NCBI RefSeq assembly: GCF_000686885.1 | Contig: NZ_JMLU01000001.1 | Coordinates: 124,001-188,000, forward strand | Length of the DNA: 64,000 nt | Reading direction: 5' to 3' | Source of the DNA: Flavobacterium sasangense DSM 21067 | Lineage (GTDB): Bacteria; Bacteroidota; Bacteroidia; Flavobacteriales; Flavobacteriaceae | Shown: positions 49,733-58,546 of the stretch, in pieces | Position numbering within the stretch: the stretch's first letter is position 1 | How the letters are laid out: each line of letters opens with the position of its first letter | Translations under genes and position numbers: made by a program | The notes under the pieces: model-generated | What the model was told of the DNA's origin: nothing | Database searches by the model: none | The model's input: the letters and a program-made list of their open reading frames with translations, nothing else

Positions 49733-50440
49733 ATGAAAACAAAACAAATATTTTTTTTCCTTCTTTTTACTTGTTCATTAATATGCTATTCACAAACAGT
49801 TAAAGGAATTTATACTATACAACCTTTAAAAGGCGTTGGAGACACGAGTGAATTATCTGAACGTGCAAAAAAACCATTATACTTTAGCTATACATATGCT
49901 AAAAATAAATCCTTACAAGAATTAATAGAAGGTGGCGGAACATTTATAGACACCATTTACAATGAATACAAAGAAGTACCGGGTGAAAAATTTGCTTCTA
50001 AATCTGTTACAAACAGACCCAAAAAAGGCTTCTATTACAAAGATTTTACATCTTCAAATTATAGAGTGTATTCTGAGAAAAATAACATTGAAATTTATGT
50101 ATCAGATAATTTACCAACTTACGAATGGAAGTTAGAAAACGAAAGTAAAACTATCTCTGGTTATAATTGTAAAAAAGCAACAACAATTAAAAAGTCGCTA
50201 AGTAGAACAATTAACATTGTAGCATGGTATTGTGAAGATATAGCAATTAATGATGGTCCTCTTGATTTTTCTGGACTTCCAGGTTTTATAATCCAAATTG
50301 AAAATAACGATACTACAATAATAAAGTTTGAAAAAATAAAAATAATTTCAAACACAACAACTGAAATTGTTTTACCTGAAATTGCATCAAAACCAATAAC
50401 TATAAAAGAATACGAAACAAATACTCTGAATGGAAAATAG
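49733..50440 (+). CDS. GLPGLI family protein
   Basis: The 235-residue exported protein has a signal peptide (about 1-20, ..LICYSQ) and the family pattern: YKLENESKTISGYNCKKATT-like segment at about 133-150, AWYCEDIAINDGPLDFSGLPGFI at about 163-185 containing the name-giving motif (here GLPGF), and QIENNDTTIIKFEKIK. The family is periplasmic with unknown function and often sits before a TonB-receptor-like gene. It overlaps the next gene by 11 bp. Confidence 0.92.
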   Translation: MKTKQIFFFLLFTCSLICYSQTVKGIYTIQPLKGVGDTSELSERAKKPLYFSYTYAKNKSLQELIEGGGTFIDTIYNEYKEVPGEKFASKSVTNRPKKGFYYKDFTSSNYRVYSEKNNIEIYVSDNLPTYEWKLENESKTISGYNCKKATTIKKSLSRTINIVAWYCEDIAINDGPLDFSGLPGFIIQIENNDTTIIKFEKIKIISNTTTEIVLPEIASKPITIKEYETNTLNGK

Positions 50441-53075
50441 TTCAAATTTGATTTTAAAATTTAGAATATTCATACTGTTATTCCCATTTATAAGTTTAGG
50501 TCAAACATTCAAAGGAAAAATTGAGGATACTAATGGTAATCCAATTAGTAATGCTTCTATTCAAATTAAAAGTTTTGATGATTCAAATACGCTACTTTTT
50601 ACAACAAGCAACTCAAATGGAGAATTTGAATTGTCAAAAAAATTAAATCAAACTCAAATTTTATTAAAAATCTCATTTATTGGTTTTGAAACCATAAAAA
50701 AGCAAATTAAAATTAATGATGGCTTAAATGATTTTGGCACAATTACATTAATTGAAAATATTGAAGAATTAAAAGAGGTAATAGTAAAAGCTGAATCTTC
50801 GGGTATTTCTCAAAAAGGAGACACCACAACCTATAAGGTAGAGAAATTTTTAAATGGAACAGAGGAAAATCTAAAAGATGTAATAGAAAAAATACCTGGA
50901 TTAAATGTAAATGATAAAGGAAAAATTACTGCAAATGGTAAAACAATTGATAAATTATTAATCGATGGTGAAGATTTATATAAAAACCAGCATCAAATCG
51001 CAACAGAAAATTTACCTTCTAATTTAATTAATTCCATTGAATTAATACAAAATTATATTGGCTATGAAAATTTAAACAAAGAAGAAAATTCTGGAAAAAC
51101 GGCTCTTAACATAAAAATCAAAGAAGAATATAAAAACAAAGTTACTGGTTTTATTGAGGCTGGAAAAGGTTTTGACAGGCAGTATAAAATAAAAAATTCA
51201 ATTTTCAACTTTAATAAAAAATTTCAATTTTCTGTAATAACAAACTTAAATAACATTGCTGAAAATCCTATTTCAATAGATGATTATTTGGATTTAACAG
51301 AAGAAAAAGAGGAAAGCAATGAAAGTAAAGTTGTTTTTTCAAATCTCAATGACATTCCTAATTTTTTAACTTCAAAAGACAGGGTTTCTTCTAAAAAAAA
51401 TATTTTCAATTCAATCAACTTAATTTATAACATTAACAAGAAAACTAAATTCGATTTTTATTCTATAATAAATAACTCCAATCAAACTTTGAATTTATTT
51501 AGGGAACAAAAATATTATGATTTAGAAACTGATTTAACAATTATTGAAGATAAAAGAAATATAGAAAAAAACACATTTGGAACACTAAATGCAAAATTAG
51601 TTTATAAAAAAAACGAAAATACAATTCATACAATAAAATCCAATTTCTTATTTGATATAAACAAAAACACAAATAATATGCTGAATCTTACGAATTCTAT
51701 CTCAAAAGAAATTAATCAGGGCAATCAATTAGAAAATCAAACTTTCAATTTATCCTATAATTTAAGCAAAAAAATTAAAAATAGTTATTTTAATTTTAAA
51801 ACCTTCTACATAAACTCAAACAACAACAATGATTTGGAAATCAAATCTAATGATGTTTTTTTAACAACAAATTACTTAAATAGTGACAATAGCTTAGTTC
51901 AATACTCAAAAAAATCAACAAGTGAATTTAAAAACTTAGGATCATATCAGTTCACAAAAAATAAGTTTACGTTTCAATTTTTACAAACTCTTAATATTAA
52001 TAATTCTAAACTAAATTCAGTATTAAATAATTCTGACAACATAAATAATTTAAAATTAAACAATTTTATAAGTTCGTCAAGTTTGAGTATCAAATATCAA
52101 ATTAACTCTATTTTTGACATTTCATTTAAACCAAATTATTCTGTTAACAATATTAATTTTAATAACAATTCGCAATTTGTTTCTTATTTTGGATATAACG
52201 CAAGTTTAAAAGCGCGATTTAATTCTACAAATATTTTACAAATAAGCAATTCTTTATCAAATAACAATACTAATGTTGACAACTTATTAGTTTATGACAT
52301 TGTAAAAGATTACCGAACAGTAACTAATAATTATAATGTAGCATCTACAAGTATTTTACCTTCACAACAATATAATTTAAATTATTTTAGTTTTGATATT
52401 AAAAATAAATTTTCTTTCATATTTAATGCCTCACACAGAAGAAACATAAAATCTATTGAAAATAACATAATCTCAACAGAAAACATTACTTTTCTTAGTA
52501 ATAGCATAATTTCAGGAGAAAAATTTAATTCCATGTTAGTTTTCATTGAAAAGCAACCACGAAAATTACCATTCGCTTTTTCTATTAGTACATCTTATAC
52601 AAATTTATCCAAAACAGTGCTTAATAATAATGACGAAGTAGAATTTAAAAATCACTTATTCTCTGGAATGTTTGAAATAAAATCAAGATATAAAGAATTT
52701 CCAGTTTATTTTAATGTAGGCATAAAAGCATCTAACGACACCTATTTATATAACGATTTCAAAAGTGAATTAAACTCATATCAAATATATTGTAAACTAA
52801 ATGGTAAAGTATTTAGAAATGTCTATTGGAATTTAAATACTGATTATTTTAATTTCAAAAATCAATCTATACAAACTAATTATTTAAACATTAGCCCAAT
52901 TTTAAGGTTTTCAAAAGAAAAAACAAACTTTGAATATTCATTAATTGGTAATAATATCTTAAACATAGATAATGTAAATGTTTTAGAAAATTACAGTAAT
53001 TCAAACTATTCAGAACTTGTAAGAAAACCCGTTTTAAGTGGTTATGTACTTTTTCAGCTAAAATATAAGTTCTAA
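50430..53075 (+). CDS. Outer-membrane beta-barrel protein, TonB-receptor-like with carboxypeptidase-like regulatory domain
   Basis: The 881-residue protein has a signal peptide (about 1-25, ..ISLGQ) followed by a carboxypeptidase regulatory-like domain (TFKGKIEDTNGNPISNASIQI, about 25-110). A plug-like region follows (GDTTTYKVEKFLNGTEENLKDVIEKIPGLNV, DKLLIDGEDLYKNQHQIATENLPSNLINSIELI). The rest is a long Asn/Ser-rich beta region ending in a terminal aromatic-type strand (VLFQLKYKF). It lacks a clear TonB box. It is coupled to the GLPGLI gene by an 11-bp overlap, a common Bacteroidota pairing. Substrate unknown. Confidence 0.87.
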   Translation: MENSSNLILKFRIFILLFPFISLGQTFKGKIEDTNGNPISNASIQIKSFDDSNTLLFTTSNSNGEFELSKKLNQTQILLKISFIGFETIKKQIKINDGLNDFGTITLIENIEELKEVIVKAESSGISQKGDTTTYKVEKFLNGTEENLKDVIEKIPGLNVNDKGKITANGKTIDKLLIDGEDLYKNQHQIATENLPSNLINSIELIQNYIGYENLNKEENSGKTALNIKIKEEYKNKVTGFIEAGKGFDRQYKIKNSIFNFNKKFQFSVITNLNNIAENPISIDDYLDLTEEKEESNESKVVFSNLNDIPNFLTSKDRVSSKKNIFNSINLIYNINKKTKFDFYSIINNSNQTLNLFREQKYYDLETDLTIIEDKRNIEKNTFGTLNAKLVYKKNENTIHTIKSNFLFDINKNTNNMLNLTNSISKEINQGNQLENQTFNLSYNLSKKIKNSYFNFKTFYINSNNNNDLEIKSNDVFLTTNYLNSDNSLVQYSKKSTSEFKNLGSYQFTKNKFTFQFLQTLNINNSKLNSVLNNSDNINNLKLNNFISSSSLSIKYQINSIFDISFKPNYSVNNINFNNNSQFVSYFGYNASLKARFNSTNILQISNSLSNNNTNVDNLLVYDIVKDYRTVTNNYNVASTSILPSQQYNLNYFSFDIKNKFSFIFNASHRRNIKSIENNIISTENITFLSNSIISGEKFNSMLVFIEKQPRKLPFAFSISTSYTNLSKTVLNNNDEVEFKNHLFSGMFEIKSRYKEFPVYFNVGIKASNDTYLYNDFKSELNSYQIYCKLNGKVFRNVYWNLNTDYFNFKNQSIQTNYLNISPILRFSKEKTNFEYSLIGNNILNIDNVNVLENYSNSNYSELVRKPVLSGYVLFQLKYKF

Positions 53076-53077
53076 AA

Positions 53078-55699
53078 TTACTTTTTTACCAACATTCGTT
53101 TTATTTCATTTAACTTCATTAAAGCCTCAACAGGCGTTAAAGTATTAATATCGATATTCATGATTTCTTCTTTAATATCCTCCAAAAGCGGATCGTCTAA
53201 ATTGAAGAAACTCAATTGTAATTCATCATTTGCCGATTTAATTCCGGATAATTCTTCGCTGGAATGTCTTTTTTCTAATTGCTTCAATAATTTTTGTGCT
53301 TTTTGAATTACAATTTGAGGCATTCCTGCCATTTTTGCTACGTGAATACCAAAACTATGCGCACTTCCACCTTTCACTAATTTACGGATAAATAAAACCG
53401 TATCTTTTAATTCCTTTACTGAAACATTGAAATTCTGAATTCTATCAAACGTAACTTCCATTTCATTTAATTCGTGATAATGCGTAGCGAAAAGGGTTTT
53501 CGGTTTGTTTGGATGTTCGTGCAGATATTCTGAAATCGCCCAAGCAATCGAAATTCCGTCATAAGTTGAAGTTCCTCTTCCAATTTCATCTAACAAAACC
53601 AAACTTCTTTCCGAAATATTATTCAAAATCGAAGCGGTTTCATTCATTTCCACCATAAAAGTAGATTCACCCATCGAAATATTATCGCTCGCTCCTACTC
53701 GGGTGAAAATTTTATCCACCACACCCATTCTCACGCTTTCTGCTGGAACAAAACTTCCCATTTGCGCCATCAATACAATTAAAGCCGTTTGACGCAAAAT
53801 AGCCGATTTACCCGACATATTCGGACCCGTAATCATAATGATTTGCTGGGTTTCTCTGTCTAAATACACATCATTCGAAATATACGGCACACCAACAGGC
53901 AATTGTTTCTCAATAACAGGATGACGACCTTCTTTGATTTCCAAATCGAAACTTTCATCTAAATCAGGACAAACGTATTTATTATCAATTGCTAATTGCG
54001 TGAAAGATGTCAAACAATCTATTTGTGCGATTAAATTCGCATTCAACTGAACGTGTTTGATATACGTTGCAATCCAATTCACTAATTGTTCAAACAACTG
54101 CGTTTCTAATTGATGGATTTTTTCTTCAGCACCTAAAATCTTTGATTCGTATTCCTTTAATTCCTCTGTAATGTAACGCTCAGCATTCACTAAGGTTTGC
54201 TTACGAATCCATTCCGCTGGAACTTTATCTTTATGTGTATTTCTTACTTCGATGTAATATCCAAAAACATTATTGAAAGACACTTTCAAAGAAGGAATTC
54301 CGGAAGCAGCGCTTTCTCTTTGTTCTAATTCCTCCAAATACCCTTTTCCAGTTGAAGAAATAGCTCTTAACTCATCTAATTCGGGATGAACTCCAACCGC
54401 AATTGCGTTTCCTTTATTCACACTTACAGGAGCGTCTTCTTGAATGGTGGTTTTGATTTTTTCTCTCAATAATTCACAAGCGTGTAAACTATCACCAATT
54501 ACTCGCAACGCTTCATTATCGCTACCTAAAGCCAATGTTTTTATTGGAATAATTGCGTCTAACGAATCTTTCAAGAAATTAACTTCTCTTGGCGAAATTT
54601 TCCCTGTAGCTACTTTTGAAATCAAACGTTCCAAATCGGAAATTTGTTTGATTTGATATTGAATTTGTTGTAAAACTTCGGGATTGGTTTTCAAATACGA
54701 AATCACTTCATGACGACTTCTAATTTTTGAAATATCTTTCAACGGAAGTGCCAACCAACGTTTCAAAAGCCTTGCTCCCATTGGCGAAAGCGTTTTATCA
54801 ATCACATCTAAAAGCGTTACTGCATTTGGATTATAACTATGATATAATTCTAAATTTCGAATGGTAAATTTATCCATCCAAACGTAAGCATCTTCTGCTA
54901 TACGCTGGATATTGGTAATATGTTGAATTTTATTATGTTGCGTTTCGGACAAATAATACAAAATTGCACCCGATGCAATCAAACCTTCAGTTAATTCTTC
55001 TACACCAAAGCCTTTTAGTGAATTGGTTTGAAAATGTTTCGTCAAACTTTCTAAGGCATAATCTTCTTTATACACCCAATCTTCCAAAAAAAACGTATGA
55101 AAATCATCTCCAAAAACCGAATTAAACTGATTTTTAAATTGTTTCGGAATTAAAACTTCACTAGGACGAAAGTTTTGCAAAAGTTTATCAATGTATTCTT
55201 CATTGCCTTGCGAAACTAAGAATTCGCCTGTTGAAACATCTAAAAACGAAACTCCAACCGATTTTTTCCCAAAATGTACCGAAGCTAAAAAGTTGTTCGA
55301 CTTCGATTGTAACACCTCATCATTCATCGAAACTCCAGGCGTAACCAATTCCGTAACTCCTCGTTTTACAATGGTTTTTGTCATTTTTGGATCTTCTAAT
55401 TGATCGCAAATCGCCACTCGAAGTCCGGCTTTAACCAACTTAGGTAAATACGTATTTATGGAATGATGCGGAAATCCTGCCAAAGCCGTTTCCGTTTCAG
55501 AACCAGCGCCACGTTTGGTTAATGTGATACCTAAAATTTGTGACGCACGCACCGCATCTTCTCCAAAAGTTTCATAAAAATCGCCCACACGAAACAACAA
55601 ACAAGCATCGGGATATTTGTTTTTTATCTCGTTGTATTGCTTCATTAAAGGTGTTTCCTTGGGTGCTTTATCGGGAGTTGCTGCAGATTTTTTAGCCAC
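53078..55699 (-). CDS. mutS: DNA mismatch repair protein MutS
   Basis: MutS recognises base mismatches. I start at the GTG at 55699 (873 residues, [25 protein letters not shown]), because the 24 extra residues of the longer frame from 55771 are hydrophobic and unlike the family. The mismatch-binding Phe-x-Glu is present in GDFYETF at about 38-44. The connector, lever and clamp domains follow, then the Walker A in [15 protein letters not shown], Walker B region in [14 protein letters not shown], and the dimer-closing helix. It is convergent with the TonB-like gene, 2 bp between stop codons. Confidence 0.95.
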   Translation of the reverse strand: MAKKSAATPDKAPKETPLMKQYNEIKNKYPDACLLFRVGDFYETFGEDAVRASQILGITLTKRGAGSETETALAGFPHHSINTYLPKLVKAGLRVAICDQLEDPKMTKTIVKRGVTELVTPGVSMNDEVLQSKSNNFLASVHFGKKSVGVSFLDVSTGEFLVSQGNEEYIDKLLQNFRPSEVLIPKQFKNQFNSVFGDDFHTFFLEDWVYKEDYALESLTKHFQTNSLKGFGVEELTEGLIASGAILYYLSETQHNKIQHITNIQRIAEDAYVWMDKFTIRNLELYHSYNPNAVTLLDVIDKTLSPMGARLLKRWLALPLKDISKIRSRHEVISYLKTNPEVLQQIQYQIKQISDLERLISKVATGKISPREVNFLKDSLDAIIPIKTLALGSDNEALRVIGDSLHACELLREKIKTTIQEDAPVSVNKGNAIAVGVHPELDELRAISSTGKGYLEELEQRESAASGIPSLKVSFNNVFGYYIEVRNTHKDKVPAEWIRKQTLVNAERYITEELKEYESKILGAEEKIHQLETQLFEQLVNWIATYIKHVQLNANLIAQIDCLTSFTQLAIDNKYVCPDLDESFDLEIKEGRHPVIEKQLPVGVPYISNDVYLDRETQQIIMITGPNMSGKSAILRQTALIVLMAQMGSFVPAESVRMGVVDKIFTRVGASDNISMGESTFMVEMNETASILNNISERSLVLLDEIGRGTSTYDGISIAWAISEYLHEHPNKPKTLFATHYHELNEMEVTFDRIQNFNVSVKELKDTVLFIRKLVKGGSAHSFGIHVAKMAGMPQIVIQKAQKLLKQLEKRHSSEELSGIKSANDELQLSFFNLDDPLLEDIKEEIMNIDINTLTPVEALMKLNEIKRMLVKK

Positions 55700-55737
55700 A
55701 ATTTGTAATTTTAAGTATGCTTGCGAAGGTAAGAAAA

Positions 55738-55806
55738 TCAAGTTCAATTTCAAGGGCAAGGACAAGAACAATTTTCAAGTTCAAATGCAAGTTCAAATTC
55801 AAATAT
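55738..55806. repeat. CAAGTTCAA low-complexity repeat in mutS leader
   Basis: Imperfect copies of CAAGTTCAA, CAAGGACAAG and TTCAAATGCAAG make up about 70 bp just upstream of mutS. They are read in frame in the over-long mutS start and may be slippage-made. Confidence 0.5.
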
Positions 55807-55850
55807 AAAATTTTAACAACAAATTACAATTCAATTAATTCTTAAAAATT

Positions 55851-55858
55851 TACATTTG
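55851..55858 (+). promoter_or_regulatory. Promoter -7 element for the second GLPGLI gene
   Basis: TACATTTG fits TAnnTTTG, 19 bp before the ATG at 55878. No TTG lies at normal spacing. Confidence 0.4.
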
Positions 55859-55877
55859 AAAAAACAAACACTGAAAA

Positions 55878-56603
55878 ATGAAGTACATAATTACCCTATT
55901 TATGATTAATTTAAGTTGTTTTTCACAAACATATTTAGCAAATTATATTGAAAAACCAATCAATAATGAAAATACTTTCAAAGATTTACCTTTAGAAATT
56001 AAAATACACCAAGAAGAATTAAGAAACAAAATTCATAGTTATAGTTTAGTGTATAGTAATGGAATCTCTTTTTATGAAAACACAACTGATGAAACAATTA
56101 ATTTTAGAACTTTTGACAATAAAAAATATACCTCTACTGATGATAAATATTTTTATTTCAATTTTAATAAAAATAGCATGTTTTTCAAAACAAGGTTCAA
56201 AAAGGACTATCTTTATATAGAGGACAAACCTATTGAATTTAATTGGGAGATCACTTCTGATACTTTAACTATAAATAATACACTTTGTAAAAAAGCAAAA
56301 ACAAATTGGGGAGGTTTTACAACCTATGCTTGGTATACTGAAAGCATTCCTATAAATGCTGGTCCAGAAAAATTTAACGGTTTACCAGGGTTAATATTCA
56401 AAGTACAATTGCCTGCAAGAGAATTTACATTAATTGGAATTGAAAAAAAAGAAAATATTACTGAAATCAACAATCCAAAATCAAATCAAAACACTATTTC
56501 ATTTGATGAACTTGTTAGACTATCAGATGAATTAATAAACACACTTAAAAAACAAAATACTTCTTCCAATCCAAATGTTATTATTATCAAAAAAGAACAG
56601 TAA
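55878..56603 (+). CDS. GLPGLI family protein (second copy)
   Basis: The 241-residue protein has a signal peptide (about 1-16, ..LSCFSQ) and the motif in full: AWYTESIPINAGPEKFNGLPGLIFKVQL at about 154-181. It differs strongly from the 49733 copy outside this region. It stands alone, separated from the first by mutS. Its function is unknown, but the family is periplasmic and tied to outer-membrane transport genes in many genomes. Confidence 0.92.
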   Translation: MKYIITLFMINLSCFSQTYLANYIEKPINNENTFKDLPLEIKIHQEELRNKIHSYSLVYSNGISFYENTTDETINFRTFDNKKYTSTDDKYFYFNFNKNSMFFKTRFKKDYLYIEDKPIEFNWEITSDTLTINNTLCKKAKTNWGGFTTYAWYTESIPINAGPEKFNGLPGLIFKVQLPAREFTLIGIEKKENITEINNPKSNQNTISFDELVRLSDELINTLKKQNTSSNPNVIIIKKEQ

Positions 56604-56617
56604 AATATAAATATTTT

Positions 56618-56645
56618 TTGTTTTTTAATAAACCGATTATCTTTG
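56618..56645 (+). promoter_or_regulatory. Promoter for the TrmH-type gene
   Basis: TTG (56618-56620), a 17-base spacer and TATCTTTG (56638-56645) match the consensus. The ATG at 56664 follows after 18 bases, so the leader is very short. Confidence 0.72.
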
Positions 56646-56663
56646 TTCATTGAAATCAAACAA

Positions 56664-57191
56664 ATGAGAAAATTAGCCAACGCAGAATTAGAACGCAAAA
56701 ACATCAACGAGTTTAAAGAAGCTCAAAAAACACCCATTATTGTAATCTTAGACGACATTAGAAGTTTACATAATATTGGTTCGGTTTTTAGAACTTCGGA
56801 TGCTTTTTTGATTGAAAAGATTTATTTGTGTGGTATTACGGCCGTTCCTCCTAATAAAGAAATTCACAAAACAGCTCTTGGTGCTACGGAAACTGTGACT
56901 TGGGAATATGCGAAAGACGTTTTAGAAGTGGTAAATCAATTGAAACAAGAAAATGTAAAAGTGTATTCTGTGGAGCAAACTGAAAATGCGATTATGCTGG
57001 ATGATTTTCAACCTGAAACGAATACCAAATATGCTTTAATTTTTGGAAACGAAGTAAAAGGCGTTTCTCAAGAAGCGATTAATTTAAGCGATGGTGTAAT
57101 TGAAATTCCGCAGTTGGGAAGTAAACATTCTTTGAACATTTCAGTGAGTGCTGGAATAGTGATTTGGGATTTGTTTCAGAAGCTTCGCTAG
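56664..57191 (+). CDS. TrmH/SpoU-family RNA 2'-O-methyltransferase
   Basis: The enzyme methylates ribose in tRNA or rRNA. From ATG 56664 the protein has 175 residues; the longer frame from TTG 56643 would start inside the promoter. Motifs of the SPOUT fold are present: VILDDIRSLHNIGSVFRTSDAF at about 27-48, ALIFGNEVKGVS at about 122-133, and IPQLGSKHSLNISVSAGI near the C-terminus, which makes the trefoil knot. No extra RNA-binding domain is fused, as in TrmL or small SpoU proteins. The target nucleotide is unknown. Confidence 0.93.
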   Translation: MRKLANAELERKNINEFKEAQKTPIIVILDDIRSLHNIGSVFRTSDAFLIEKIYLCGITAVPPNKEIHKTALGATETVTWEYAKDVLEVVNQLKQENVKVYSVEQTENAIMLDDFQPETNTKYALIFGNEVKGVSQEAINLSDGVIEIPQLGSKHSLNISVSAGIVIWDLFQKLR

Positions 57192-57222
57192 AAAAAAGAA
57201 CAAAGAATAAAGAGTCATAATT

Positions 57223-57286
57223 TGTCATGCTGAACTCGTTTCAGCATCTCGTCTTTTAGAAGCTGAAATAAATTCAGCTTGACAAG
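57223..57286. repeat. Inverted pair of REP-like palindromes
   Basis: TGTCATGCTGAA..TTCAGCATCTC (57223-57250) and AAGCTGAA..TTCAGCTTGACA (57259-57284) are two related palindromes in opposite orientation, with a spacer of about 8 bases. They lie between the convergent TrmH-type and folK-dNK genes and match copy 1 at 7710-7735. Confidence 0.7.
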
Positions 57287-57294
57287 ACTAGATT

Positions 57295-58431
57295 TTAATA
57301 CTTTTCAATCTTCGCATTAATCTCATTTAACAAAAACACATAATCTTCCTGTTTCTTCACAAAATCTAAATCCGAAACATCAATAATCAAAACATTTAAA
57401 TCAGTTTGAGTTTTGATGTAATCTAAGTACCCTTGATTGATTTTCTCTAAATAATCAGCTGGAATTTCTTGCTCGTAACTTCTACCACGTTTTTTGATGT
57501 TTCCCAAAAGACGATCGGTGTTTTGATACAAATACACATACAAATCAGGTTTTGGCATTTCTTTATGAATGATGTCGAACATGGTTTTGTACAATCGAAA
57601 CTCATCTTCTTGAAGCGTTACTTTGGCAAAAATTAATGATTTAAAAATATGATAATCTGCCACCACAAAATCTTTGAATAAATCAAATTGTGCTAAATCA
57701 TCTGATAATTGTTGGTATCTATCGGCTAAAAATGACATTTCTAATGGAAACGCGTAACGACTTTGGTCTTTGTAAAACTTTGGCAAAAACGGATTGTCAG
57801 CAAAACGTTCTAAGACTAATTTCGCATTGCAATCTTCCGATAATTTGGTTGATAAAGTCGTTTTTCCTGCTCCAATATTTCCTTCAATCGCGATGTAATT
57901 GAATTGCTGTAATTGTAATTTTTCAATTGGAGAAATTAGAGAATGAATTGCTTTTATTTCGCTTGTATCTTCAGTCTGTGATAATAATTGAGCAACCGAC
58001 TTTTTTAACGTTGGATGTTCCCAATTCAACCCTAAATCCATCATGGGTTGCAAGACAAATTTGCGATTCTGCATTAATGGATGTGGAATTTGCAAGGTTT
58101 CGGTCGAGATAATCTCTTCATCAAAAGCGATTATATCTACATCAATTATCCTAGCCTGATAACCCGAATCTTTAGAACGAATTCTTCCTAACTTCTTCTC
58201 TACTTTTAAAACCTGATTCAAAATTTTTTGAGCCGATTTTGACGTATGAATTAGAATCGCAGCGTTATAAAAAGGTTCGCTTTCAAAACCCCAAGCAGGT
58301 GTTTCATAAATTTTGGAAACCTTTACAACTGTTGCTACTTCGTTATGAATCAAATCAATACAAGACTGAATCGTTTCTAATCGATTGCCTTGATTACTTC
58401 CTAACGATAAAATGACTTGGTGCTGACTCAT
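57295..58431 (-). CDS. folK: Fused HPPK (FolK) and deoxynucleoside kinase
   Basis: This is a bifunctional protein of 378 residues. Residues about 1-150 are 6-hydroxymethyl-7,8-dihydropterin pyrophosphokinase: ILSLGSNQGNRLETI, ETPAWGFESEPFYNAA and RIIDVDIIAFDEEII with the Mg-binding aspartates; this makes a folate precursor. Residues about 175-378 are a deoxyadenosine/deoxyguanosine-type kinase: GNIGAGKTTLS (Walker A), LERFADNPFLP, and RGRSYEQEIPADYLEKI. The link lies at about residue 160. The fusion is known in Bacteroidota and ties folate synthesis to nucleotide salvage in one chain. Confidence 0.92.
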   Translation of the reverse strand: MSQHQVILSLGSNQGNRLETIQSCIDLIHNEVATVVKVSKIYETPAWGFESEPFYNAAILIHTSKSAQKILNQVLKVEKKLGRIRSKDSGYQARIIDVDIIAFDEEIISTETLQIPHPLMQNRKFVLQPMMDLGLNWEHPTLKKSVAQLLSQTEDTSEIKAIHSLISPIEKLQLQQFNYIAIEGNIGAGKTTLSTKLSEDCNAKLVLERFADNPFLPKFYKDQSRYAFPLEMSFLADRYQQLSDDLAQFDLFKDFVVADYHIFKSLIFAKVTLQEDEFRLYKTMFDIIHKEMPKPDLYVYLYQNTDRLLGNIKKRGRSYEQEIPADYLEKINQGYLDYIKTQTDLNVLIIDVSDLDFVKKQEDYVFLLNEINAKIEKY

Positions 58432-58546
58432 ATTGGCAAAATAACAAACTATTTTAGACTTCTAATTTACCTTTTTCATTTTTTTATGAACATGTAACAA
58501 TTTTATGCTTTTTACTACTTATACAGTAAATTAAAATGAAATTGAA

